A stretch of DNA of 12,282 bases, taken from Competibacteraceae bacterium UBA2792 (GTDB taxonomy: Bacteria > Pseudomonadota > Gammaproteobacteria > Competibacterales > Competibacteraceae). The stretch is from contig DEHU01000183.1 in assembly GCA_002352125.1 (NCBI GenBank), forward strand, positions 725 through 13,006, written 5' to 3'. Under the pieces are notes generated by a model, which did no database searches, had not been told where the DNA came from, and was given only the letters and a program-made list of their open reading frames with translations. The position numbers and the translations under genes are program-made. Positions within the stretch are counted from its first letter, which is position 1. Every line of letters begins with the position of its first letter. Below, one piece after another: positions 5,831-12,282 of the stretch.

Positions 5831-7338
5831 GTCGGTAATTCTAGATAAAACGTCGAACCGGCATCCGGCGCGCTTTCCGCCCACACCCGGCCACCCATAC
5901 GCTGTACCGCCTTGCGCACGATAGCCAGCCCAATCCCCGTACCCGGATAGTCTTCGGCCCGGTGCAGACGCTGAAAAATCTCGAAGATCCGGTCGTGAAA
6001 CCGCATGTCGAATCCGATGCCGTTATCTTTCACCCACAACACGACGCAGTTTTCTTGAGGCCGTCCCCCGATCTCGATCACCGGTACCGATCTATCCCGG
6101 CTAAATTTGAGCGCGTTGTCCAGCAAGTTACGCAGCACCTGCGCCAACCCCTCCGGGTCGGCGCGCACCGTCAGCGAAGGCAGCTCCAGGCGCGGATCGA
6201 TCCTGCGCGCTTGAATTTCCGCGGTGCGTTCGGCCAATACCGAGCGCACCAAACTTCCCACTTCCACCGGCCCGCTTTGCAGAACTCGCCGCTCCATCCG
6301 CGCATACGCCAACAAATCCTCGATCAACATACCCATCTGCAACACGCCTTGTCGAATGCGGGTCAGAAAAGCGCGCCCATCCTCGTCCAAACGAGCGGCC
6401 TGATTCTCCAAAAGCAGCCGGCTATAGCCGTCGATGCCGCGCAACGGCGCCTTGAGATCGTGAGAAACCGAATAGGCGAACGCCTCCAATTCTTTGTTGA
6501 GCGCTTGCAGTTGCGCGGTGCGCTGAAGTACCCGCTGTTCCAGTTCGGCGTTCAAGCAGCGCACTTCGTTCTCCGCCCGTCGCCGCTCGGTGATGTCTTG
6601 CTTGATGGCCACAAAGTGGCTGATCGCCCCGCTTGCGTCCCGGACCGGCGCGATGGTTTGCTCTTCGGTATAGAAACTACCATCCTTGCGCCGATTGAGC
6701 AGTTCGCTTTGCCAGACCCGCCCGGCCAAGACCGTGTCCCATAAGTTCCGGTAAATCGCCTGCTCGTGCGCGCTGGAGTCGAACAATTCGCGGCCGCACG
6801 CTTCTTCCGGCGCGTAGCCGGTCAGGGTCGCAAAGGCGGGATTCGTCCAGCGGATGATGCCGGTGCGGTCAGCGATAGCGATAGCGTTGGCGGCAGCTTC
6901 CAGGGCGGCACCTTGCAGCCGGAGCCGCTCTTCGGCCCGCTTGCGTTCCTGCAGCAGACCCCACTCGCGCAGGGCGCGAGCCACAACCCGCGGCATGGCG
7001 GCGAACGCCCCGGCGGATTTGACCACGTAATCCAGCGCACCGGATTTTAGCGCTTCCACCACGATCTGTTCGTTGCCGTAGCTGGTCATGATCAGAATCG
7101 GGAAATCGCCAGCCTCCGGTGGAGCGCTCAGAATTTCCACGGCCCGGCCATCTGGCAAGTTCAGATCCACCAGGGCGATGTCCGGCGCGCTGGCTGCCAC
7201 TCGCTCGCGGTATTCGCGCAGCGTGCCGGCCACCCGCACTTCGGCCTCCGCGCCGATAGCTTCGAAGGCGCGGCGGATCGCCTCGGCGTGAGCCGCTTCG
7301 TCCTCCACGATCAATATCCGCAAGCGATTGGCGTCCAA
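5827..7338 (-). CDS. REC-PAS sensor histidine kinase (phytochrome-kinase-like HisKA), TTG start
   Basis: This cytoplasmic kinase of 503 residues has an N-terminal receiver (about 5-125; Glu12, Asp13, Asp58 in LVDLNLPDG, Thr85, Lys107). A PAS domain follows (about 144-254, ending in the ITERRR linker), then a coiled-coil linker. The HisKA domain has phosphoacceptor His293 in the SVSHDLKAPLRGIDGYS H-box, close to those of phytochrome-type kinases. The HATPase domain has an N-box with Asn408, DNGIGF (from Asp438) and GTGIGLAIV (466-474). All catalytic boxes are present. The frame stays open up to an ATG at 7536, but that extension is merely the response regulator gene read in another frame and has no family similarity. 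The TTG at 7338 is preceded by GGAGG with an 8-nt spacer and starts right at the receiver, so it is preferred. The gene begins 23 nt after the response regulator stop, and its own stop overlaps the 58-codon ORF. The receiver may accept phosphate from the upstream kinase, giving a phosphorelay step. There are no membrane segments. Confidence 0.93.
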   Translation of the reverse strand: MDANRLRILIVEDEAAHAEAIRRAFEAIGAEAEVRVAGTLREYRERVAASAPDIALVDLNLPDGRAVEILSAPPEAGDFPILIMTSYGNEQIVVEALKSGALDYVVKSAGAFAAMPRVVARALREWGLLQERKRAEERLRLQGAALEAAANAIAIADRTGIIRWTNPAFATLTGYAPEEACGRELFDSSAHEQAIYRNLWDTVLAGRVWQSELLNRRKDGSFYTEEQTIAPVRDASGAISHFVAIKQDITERRRAENEVRCLNAELEQRVLQRTAQLQALNKELEAFAYSVSHDLKAPLRGIDGYSRLLLENQAARLDEDGRAFLTRIRQGVLQMGMLIEDLLAYARMERRVLQSGPVEVGSLVRSVLAERTAEIQARRIDPRLELPSLTVRADPEGLAQVLRNLLDNALKFSRDRSVPVIEIGGRPQENCVVLWVKDNGIGFDMRFHDRIFEIFQRLHRAEDYPGTGIGLAIVRKAVQRMGGRVWAESAPDAGSTFYLELPT

Positions 7339-7346
7339 AGTGACTT

Positions 7347-7351
7347 CCTCC
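7347..7351 (-). promoter_or_regulatory. Shine-Dalgarno site that sets the TTG start of the REC-PAS kinase
   Basis: GGAGG on the minus strand lies 8 nt before TTG at 7338, in the 23-nt gap after the response regulator stop (7362). No ATG or GTG start lies between this site and the receiver domain, so TTG is the best start. Confidence 0.75.
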
Positions 7352-7361
7352 AAGCGCGGGC

Positions 7362-7805
7362 TCAAGCAGAGTTCTCGTTCCACGTCAGCCAGTAACGGCC
7401 GAGCGTTTCCATCAAAGCGACGAACCGGGGAAAGTCCACCGGCTTGACCAGATAGCTGTTGGCATGACTGTCGTAGGCTTTGGCGACGTCCGTCTCGGCC
7501 GCCGAGGTGGTCAAAATCACGACCGGGATACGGCACAGCATGGGGTCGGTTTTGATGGTTCTTAGCACCTCCAGACCATCCACCTTTGGCAAACGTAAAT
7601 CGAGCAGAACGAGGGCCGGCCGGGGAGAGCGTTCCGGATCGCGGTATTGCGCCCGCCGAAACAGATAGTCCAGAGCAGCTTGGCCGTCGGCGACATGCAC
7701 CAGCCGGTTAGCCGGACAGAAATCCACGAAATTGCGCCGCACGATCTCGGCGTGAGCCGGCTCATCCTCCACCAGCAAAACGACCATGGGCTCCTCTTCT
7801 TTCAT
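7362..7805 (-). CDS. Rcp1-like single-domain response regulator
   Basis: This 147-residue protein consists of a receiver domain only. It has Glu13-Asp14 in LLVEDEPAHAE, phosphoacceptor Asp69 in VLLDLRLPKVDGLEVL, Thr99/Thr100, and Lys121 in HANSYLVKPVDF. The ALDYLFRR insertion after helix 2 and the SYLVKPVDFPRF ending are the marks of the Rcp1 family. In that family, receivers without an output domain accept phosphate from phytochrome-type or PAS kinases and work as dimers or phosphate shuttles. The ATG at 7805 overlaps the stop of the upstream kinase as ATGA. The frame upstream of it is only the kinase gene read in another phase. A second Met at residue 7 is a possible alternative start. The likely partners are the kinases encoded immediately before and after it. 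Assignment to a receiver is certain; the shuttle role is inference. Confidence 0.95.
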   Translation of the reverse strand: MKEEEPMVVLLVEDEPAHAEIVRRNFVDFCPANRLVHVADGQAALDYLFRRAQYRDPERSPRPALVLLDLRLPKVDGLEVLRTIKTDPMLCRIPVVILTTSAAETDVAKAYDSHANSYLVKPVDFPRFVALMETLGRYWLTWNENSA

Positions 7806-9847
7806 GTTTGCGCCTCGCCTCGCTCTTCGACCGCATCGGGCAGCGTAAACCGAACGCAGGTCCCTTGTCCGGCGCCTGCCGACTCCAGCCAGATACGCCC
7901 CCGGTATAGCTCCACGATCCGCTTGACCAGCGCCAAGCCCAAGCCGGTACCCTCGCTTTTCGGGTCGAGTTTCTCGAACAAACCGAACACTTTTTCTTGA
8001 TAGCACGGTTCGATTCCCATGCCGTTGTCGCGCACGAAAAAAACCTGCTCTCTGCCGCATCGCTCGACGCCGATCTCGATTCGTGGCGATGCTTGTTCGC
8101 CCATGTACTTGACGCCGTTCTCCACCAGATTTTGCCAAATCTCCATCAGCCGAGGGCGGTCTCCCACCAGGATGAGGGCCGCATCGTTCACCTGTACCGC
8201 TACGCCCCGTTCGGCGATGCCGCCCGCCGTCAGCCGCAAGGCTTCCTCCACCACCTCGCAAAACCCGACCCGTACCGGCGGATGAGCGATGCGTCCGACC
8301 CGCGACAGCCCGAGCAGCTCTTCGAGCAATTGGCCCATCCGGTCGGCGGCGGCACGCATGTACGCGATGTCCTGCGCGATTCGCTCAGCGTCGGCCCGAA
8401 CCAGATCCTGCTTCAGATAGCCCAGAAAAGCCTTGATCGTCACCAAAGGACTTTTGAGGTCGTGCGAAACCAGGTAAATAAAACGCTCCAGTTCGACGTT
8501 CTTTTCCTGGAGTTCCAATCGCGCCTGACGGCGTGCGGTGATGTCGGTCTGCACGCCGATAAATCCGGTGACACGATCTTCGGCGTCGCACACCGGATCG
8601 ATCAAGAGCTGGACCCAATAGGTTGAACCGTCCCGATGGTAGCCGAGAATCTCGCCTTCGTAACTTTGGCCGGCATCCAGCGTCGCGCGAATCGCGGCCA
8701 CGGCGGCGGGGTCGGTTTCGGTGCCTTGGAGCACCTCGTCCGGGCTTTTGCCGCAAGCCTCGGCTGGCGCAAATCCCGTCAGTCGAACGAAAGCTCGATT
8801 GACCCATTCGATGCGCTGTTTGGCATCGGTGATGAAGACGGCGTTGGTGGTATGTGCGGCAACCAGCGAAAGCTGTTGCAGTTCTGCCTCCGCCTGCCGG
8901 CGTTCGGTGACGTCTTCGCCGGAGGACAGCGTGCCGGTAACGTAACCAGCCGCGTCCCGCAACACCGCGTTGTGCCAAGCCACGATCCGTTCTTCGCCGT
9001 TTCGGGTCAACACAGCGTTTTCGACATATTCGACCGGCTCGATCATGCCGGCCATCAATCGCGCGAAAATGGCCTCCGCCTCCGGTCGCGCTCGCTCGGG
9101 CAAAAACTGCTCGAACCAGTCGGTTCCGATGATTTCCCCCTGAGCATGGCCGAGCAACCGGCAGCCGGCCTGATTGATGAGGCCGACGGTTCGATCTGGC
9201 CGGAGAGCGACGACGATGGCACCCACCACGTCGAGATACTGGCGCGAAGCATCCTGTTCCTGGCGCAGCGCTTTTTCCATCGCTTTCTGCGCGCTGATAT
9301 CGTTGACGATGACCAACAACGTCGGTTTGGTCGTCTCCCTCTCGCCGGGAAGAAACGTATCCGCCTCTCTCCGTCCAGTTAGCCGGGCGGTAAGATTGCG
9401 GGAGGCGACGCGCAGCGCGACATCGACGCTCTTACCATCGGGATTGTTGAAAAACGACCTGAAGCGGCCGAGGAAAACGTCGTGATCCGAACCGCCCATG
9501 AAGCTGGACAACGCTTGACCGATCAGCTTGGAATTCTCCACGCCAACCATATCGGCGAAAGTCTGGTTAGACTGCTGAATGATACCGTTGGCATCCAGGG
9601 TCAAATAACCGACCGGAGCCTGATGGTAAAGCCGTGCGTAACGATTTTTGGCGCGTTCCAACTGCTCTTGAATGTTTCGCAACTCTTCGTTCTGGAGTTC
9701 CAGCTCGATCTGATGCACCGACAGATCGTAAATCAAGCGCCGAATTTCGGTCGGCGAGAAATCGGCGTGCTCCTGGGGCAGCCTGGCGAGAATCGCCTCG
9801 GCCCTATTGCGCAAGCTGGCGTGCGGATCTCCCCGGTCATCGTTCAT
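7802..9847 (-). CDS. Triple-PAS sensor histidine kinase
   Basis: This is a 681-residue soluble kinase. The N-terminus holds a helical VHQIELELQNEELR segment (about 44-57), common before PAS domains. It is followed by PAS1 (about 72-190), PAS2 (about 200-316) and PAS3 (about 325-440). PAS3 is very like a LOV domain (EVLQGTETDPAAV, then YHRDGSTYWVQLLIDPV), but the photoactive Cys position in the GRNCRFLQ-type motif is not Cys (here GKSPDEVLQG), so flavin photochemistry is unlikely. HisKA has His462 in LVSHDLKSPL. The HATPase domain has an N-box NLVENGVKY (Asn577), DNGMGI (from Asp607) and GTGLGLAL (633-640). No receiver is fused and no membrane segment is seen, so it should sense internal cues and phosphorylate the Rcp1-like regulator, whose ATG overlaps its stop. 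The ATG at 9847 is the first reasonable start and has only a weak upstream SD. It lies 71 nt after the CheR-PAS gene. Confidence 0.95.
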   Translation of the reverse strand: MNDDRGDPHASLRNRAEAILARLPQEHADFSPTEIRRLIYDLSVHQIELELQNEELRNIQEQLERAKNRYARLYHQAPVGYLTLDANGIIQQSNQTFADMVGVENSKLIGQALSSFMGGSDHDVFLGRFRSFFNNPDGKSVDVALRVASRNLTARLTGRREADTFLPGERETTKPTLLVIVNDISAQKAMEKALRQEQDASRQYLDVVGAIVVALRPDRTVGLINQAGCRLLGHAQGEIIGTDWFEQFLPERARPEAEAIFARLMAGMIEPVEYVENAVLTRNGEERIVAWHNAVLRDAAGYVTGTLSSGEDVTERRQAEAELQQLSLVAAHTTNAVFITDAKQRIEWVNRAFVRLTGFAPAEACGKSPDEVLQGTETDPAAVAAIRATLDAGQSYEGEILGYHRDGSTYWVQLLIDPVCDAEDRVTGFIGVQTDITARRQARLELQEKNVELERFIYLVSHDLKSPLVTIKAFLGYLKQDLVRADAERIAQDIAYMRAAADRMGQLLEELLGLSRVGRIAHPPVRVGFCEVVEEALRLTAGGIAERGVAVQVNDAALILVGDRPRLMEIWQNLVENGVKYMGEQASPRIEIGVERCGREQVFFVRDNGMGIEPCYQEKVFGLFEKLDPKSEGTGLGLALVKRIVELYRGRIWLESAGAGQGTCVRFTLPDAVEERGEAQT

Positions 9848-9918
9848 CGAACATCGCTCGCGGGCGGGAAACTACGCTCGGCGATACCGAGGCTGCCCGA
9901 ACTCTCAGGCCATCCGCG
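9848..9918 (-). other. 71-nt spacer between the CheR-PAS and triple-PAS kinase genes
   Basis: This is the longest gap in an otherwise overlapping operon. It contains a small CTCGG-CGATA-CCGAG inverted repeat (near 9875-9889) and no clear terminator T-run or promoter boxes. Reading frames across it do not continue the CheR-PAS protein into the kinase: the CheR-PAS frame stops at 9919. It may mark an old fusion split, or simply be a leader for the kinase. Confidence 0.4.
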
Positions 9919-12282
9919 TCAGACATGCTGTCGCTTCATCAATTTTTTCAGCATCCAAAAGCTCTCTTCTTCGCTGGCATGAAGCACGGCATCGGCCTGT
10001 TTTCGGTCGGTGATATCCAAACAGGAACCGATGTAGCCCAGAAATTCGCCTTCGGTGGTGTAACGGGGATGTCCTTGATCGTAAATCCAACGGTATTCGC
10101 CGTCGAAACGACGCAGGTGATATTCCAGGGAAAACGGCCGACGATTATCGATCGCCTCCTTGTATCGTTTCAGGCAATCCTCGAAATCGTCCGGATGTAC
10201 GCCTCCGGCCCAACCGTCGCCCCGTTCCTGCCCCAGGGAGCGCCCGGTAAAAGCGAGCCAAGGTTCGTTGAACCAGACGCGCCCTTTGTCGGGATCGGAC
10301 ATCCACAGCAAAGCGGGCGAAGCGTTGACGATGTTGGCGAAGGTTTGCAGCGAATCCCGCAACGTCGCCTCCACCAGCTTAATCTCGGAAATATCCACGA
10401 AAGAGATCACCGTACCGGAGAAGGCCCTGGGTCCAACGACATAAGGCACTACCCGCATCAGGTACCAGCATCCATCCCGAGTACGAACCTTCTGCTCCAA
10501 GGGTTGGCCGCCGATCTGGACCTTGCGAACCAGCTCAATGGGATCGCAATCCACCAAATAGTGCGAAATGTGGGTGACGGGCCGGCCTACATCACTGTCG
10601 AGCAACTTGAAAATTCGAGTGATCTTGGGAGAAAAGCGGCGCACCTCCAGATTCTCGTCGAGCAGGATTTGGTTGACCTGCGTCGCGTTCAACAAGTTGT
10701 CCACGTCGTTGTTCAGTTCGGTCAGTTCGATGATCTTGCTCTGGTATTCCGTGTTGACGGTGAACAGCTCCTCGTTGGTGGACTGTAGTTCCTCGTTGGT
10801 GGACTGCAGTTCCTCGTTGCTGGCCAGCAGTTCCTCGTTGGTCGCCTGCAACTCCTCGTTGGCCGTCTCCAGTTCCTCGATAGTGGCTTGCAGATTTTCG
10901 CGGGTAAATTGCAGATCCTGCTCCAGATCGCGCAGTCGTTCCTCGGCCGCTTTGGACAAGTCGTAGGATTGAACCACGGGTTCTTGATCGGTCGCATCGA
11001 CTTTCTTGACCTCGCCGATAAAAACCGCCACCAGAGACTCTTGCCCCTTTTTCTCCGGCAATGGCCGAATGCGCAAATCCACCACTCGAACACCACCTTC
11101 CTGGGGAAGGCGAATGTTGTAGAGGTAAAGCTCCTGCCGCTGGCGAAATACTTTCTGGATGCCGGTCGTCAGCGGAACGGCGAGCTCTCTGGCCGCCATT
11201 TTGGAAATATCGTTGACCATTTTGCCCGCAGGCAATTTGAAATAGCTGCTGGAGTCGCCAAAAACGTGCAAAACCTCCAACTGCGAGTTGACGATGATCG
11301 TCAGCGGAATGTAGTCGCGGGTGGCAGCCTCTAGAAAACGCTCCAGCACCCGTTCCTCGTCGCCGAGGCGCAAGGCTCGGCGAACACCGGCGAATTGCCC
11401 CCTGAGATCGCGCGCGCGCGTGTCGGTCACGGACAGCGGAGGGGTCGTATCGGACAACGGCTTGAGGCGGCCCTTGGAGCGGTAGAGTTTCGATTTCGAG
11501 TCTAGAAGCTCGAAATAATCGGCCATGTCCCCGGTGGTTTCGCTGGTTCCCAGAACCAAGATGCCGCCGGAATTGAGCGAAAAGTTGAAAAATTCGAGCA
11601 CCTTGTGCTGCAAGATCGGTTGCAGGTAAATGAGCAGGTTGCGACAGCTAATCAACGTGATGTTGGTGAAGGGCGGATCCTTGATCAAGTTGTGCTGAGC
11701 GAAAACCACCATCTCCCGGATGTTGCGCGCGATTTGGAAGTTATCCTCTTTCTTGTAAAAGTATTTGGCCAATAAACGGGGCGACACGTCGGCGGCGATG
11801 CTTTCCGGAAAAGAGCCGTTGGCGGCGTAGTGGATGGCATCGCGATCAATGTCGGTAGCGAAAATCTTTACGTCGTTGAAAATGCCTAGCTCTTCCATGC
11901 ATTCCCTGGCCATGATGGCCAAACTGTACGCTTCCTCGCCCGTAGAACAGCCCGCCACCCAGAAGCGGACTTCTCGGCCGCCAGCACCTTTGAAGATTTC
12001 CGGCAAATAGCTCTGCGCCAAATGATCGAAGACTTCCTGATCGCGGAAAAAGCTGGTGACGCCGATCAGCAGTTCGCGGTAAAGCGCCACGATTTCGCCG
12101 GGATGACTCGAAAGCAGAGCGACGTAATCCTTGATGTCGTCGATCTGGTTGATGGTCATGCGCCGCTCGATGCGTCGGGTGACGGTGCTGGGTTTGTAAA
12201 ACGTGAAATCGATTTTGCACTTCTCTCGCAGCAGGGCAAAAATGCGAGTCATGCCCTGCTCGTCGCTCAACAGCGTCTCGGA
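9919..12282 (-). CDS. CheR methyltransferase-coiled coil-PAS-PAS protein (5' end outside window; part of a CheB-CheR-type fusion family)
   Basis: The frame is open to the right edge. A TTG at 12270 could be a start, but the sequence there (IFALLREKCKIDFTFYKPSTVTRRIERRM) is what follows the CheB domain in CheB-CheR fusions, so more protein upstream is likely. Residues below count from that TTG. CheR N-terminal helices are at about 1-60. The SAM-dependent glutamate methyltransferase is at about 68-265, with VTSFFRD, AGCSTGEEAYSLAI (107-119), FATDIDRDAI (Asp140) and RNLLIYL (210-216). The conserved CheB-CheR fusion linker domain is at about 280-423. A coiled coil is at about 440-520, with the repeated ATNEELLASNEELQSTNEEL heptads. 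PAS domains are at about 528-635 and 640-757. The protein ends 25 residues later with no HisKA or HATPase domain, although many relatives continue into a kinase. There are no membrane segments. The expected role is adaptation-like methylation or scaffolding coupled to PAS sensing; the methylated target is unknown, and no chemoreceptor gene is in view. Confidence 0.93.
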   Translation of the reverse strand, partial: SETLLSDEQGMTRIFALLREKCKIDFTFYKPSTVTRRIERRMTINQIDDIKDYVALLSSHPGEIVALYRELLIGVTSFFRDQEVFDHLAQSYLPEIFKGAGGREVRFWVAGCSTGEEAYSLAIMARECMEELGIFNDVKIFATDIDRDAIHYAANGSFPESIAADVSPRLLAKYFYKKEDNFQIARNIREMVVFAQHNLIKDPPFTNITLISCRNLLIYLQPILQHKVLEFFNFSLNSGGILVLGTSETTGDMADYFELLDSKSKLYRSKGRLKPLSDTTPPLSVTDTRARDLRGQFAGVRRALRLGDEERVLERFLEAATRDYIPLTIIVNSQLEVLHVFGDSSSYFKLPAGKMVNDISKMAARELAVPLTTGIQKVFRQRQELYLYNIRLPQEGGVRVVDLRIRPLPEKKGQESLVAVFIGEVKKVDATDQEPVVQSYDLSKAAEERLRDLEQDLQFTRENLQATIEELETANEELQATNEELLASNEELQSTNEELQSTNEELFTVNTEYQSKIIELTELNNDVDNLLNATQVNQILLDENLEVRRFSPKITRIFKLLDSDVGRPVTHISHYLVDCDPIELVRKVQIGGQPLEQKVRTRDGCWYLMRVVPYVVGPRAFSGTVISFVDISEIKLVEATLRDSLQTFANIVNASPALLWMSDPDKGRVWFNEPWLAFTGRSLGQERGDGWAGGVHPDDFEDCLKRYKEAIDNRRPFSLEYHLRRFDGEYRWIYDQGHPRYTTEGEFLGYIGSCLDITDRKQADAVLHASEEESFWMLKKLMKRQHV
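10766..10891 (-). repeat. Six imperfect 21-bp tandem repeats encoding coiled-coil heptads
   Basis: Six units with a 21-bp period (10766, 10787, 10808, 10829, 10850 and 10871) share the plus-strand core AGTTCCTCGTTGGT with decay toward the last units. Each encodes one NEELxx-type heptad of the coiled coil in the CheR-PAS protein. The first two units differ only in two positions, which suggests recent duplication or conversion, whereas the outer ones are more diverged. The protein repeat itself is a conserved trait of CheB-CheR fusions. Confidence 0.85.

Noticed and set aside
7806..8261. N-terminal extension of the Rcp1-like regulator upstream of its ATG
   Set aside because: It is the kinase gene read in a different frame, with Arg/Gly-rich sequence and no receiver similarity; the ATGA overlap gives the natural start.
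3435..9982. Several long open frames on the plus strand (for example 4761-5513, 5962-6744, 8636-9382)
   Set aside because: They lie antisense to genes with clear domain motifs, show no recognisable family features, and are expected where GC-rich codon bias keeps the opposite strand open.
11409..11420. Alternating CG tract of 12 nt, possible Z-DNA or recombination site
   Set aside because: It is in-frame coding sequence in a GC-rich gene, short, and has no repeat or mobile partner nearby.
1..12282. Search for CRISPR arrays, tRNA/rRNA genes, insertion sequences, prophage or attachment sites
   Set aside because: No spaced direct repeats, terminal inverted repeats, transposase or integrase motifs, or tRNA-like cloverleaf sequences were noticed by eye; the genes look like normal chromosomal signalling genes.

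Overview
The window looks like part of a moderately GC-rich gammaproteobacterial chromosome. The SecF sequence keeps the GLDFTGG and GYSVNDTVVVLDRIRENF blocks typical of proteobacterial SecF and aligns by memory with the E. coli protein. The rest is a dense array of two-component and c-di-GMP signalling genes, as found in environmental Gammaproteobacteria. I cannot name the genus. No RNA genes, IS elements, CRISPR arrays or phage genes were seen.

Layout. (1) Positions 1-902, + strand: the 3' part of secF, which runs off the left edge. (2) 908-946: a hairpin terminator between convergent genes. (3) 953-1270, - strand: a small CxxC-containing membrane protein of unknown function. (4) 1271-1506: an AT-rich divergent control region with candidate promoters on both strands and a perfect 16-bp palindrome. 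(5) 1507-2673, + strand: an unusual response regulator with a receiver domain, a Pro/Ala linker, a long Ala-rich helical region and a C-terminal membrane anchor. (6) 2687-2720: a 12-bp-stem hairpin between convergent genes. (7) 2733 to the right edge, - strand: one compact signalling operon.

The operon, in transcription order (right to left), encodes: a CheR methyltransferase-coiled coil-PAS-PAS protein (5' end outside the window); a triple-PAS histidine kinase; an Rcp1-like single-domain response regulator; a REC-PAS histidine kinase; a 58-codon ORF of unknown function; and a REC-REC-PAS-PAS-GGDEF-EAL protein. Three junctions are four-base ATGA stop/start overlaps, and one is a 23-nt gap in which a strong Shine-Dalgarno sequence sets a TTG start. 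The proteins are therefore probably translated as a coupled unit.

Inferred logic: two soluble PAS kinases sense redox, ligand or energy cues and pass phosphate to a shuttle regulator and to attached receiver domains. The output is c-di-GMP synthesis or breakdown by the terminal enzyme. The CheR-PAS protein resembles the middle of the large CheB-CheR-PAS-kinase fusions, but it ends before any kinase, and the kinase is a separate downstream gene. The most interesting items are the split-fusion layout, the coupled 58-codon ORF, the tail-anchored response regulator, and the receiver and LOV-like domains that lack key residues.
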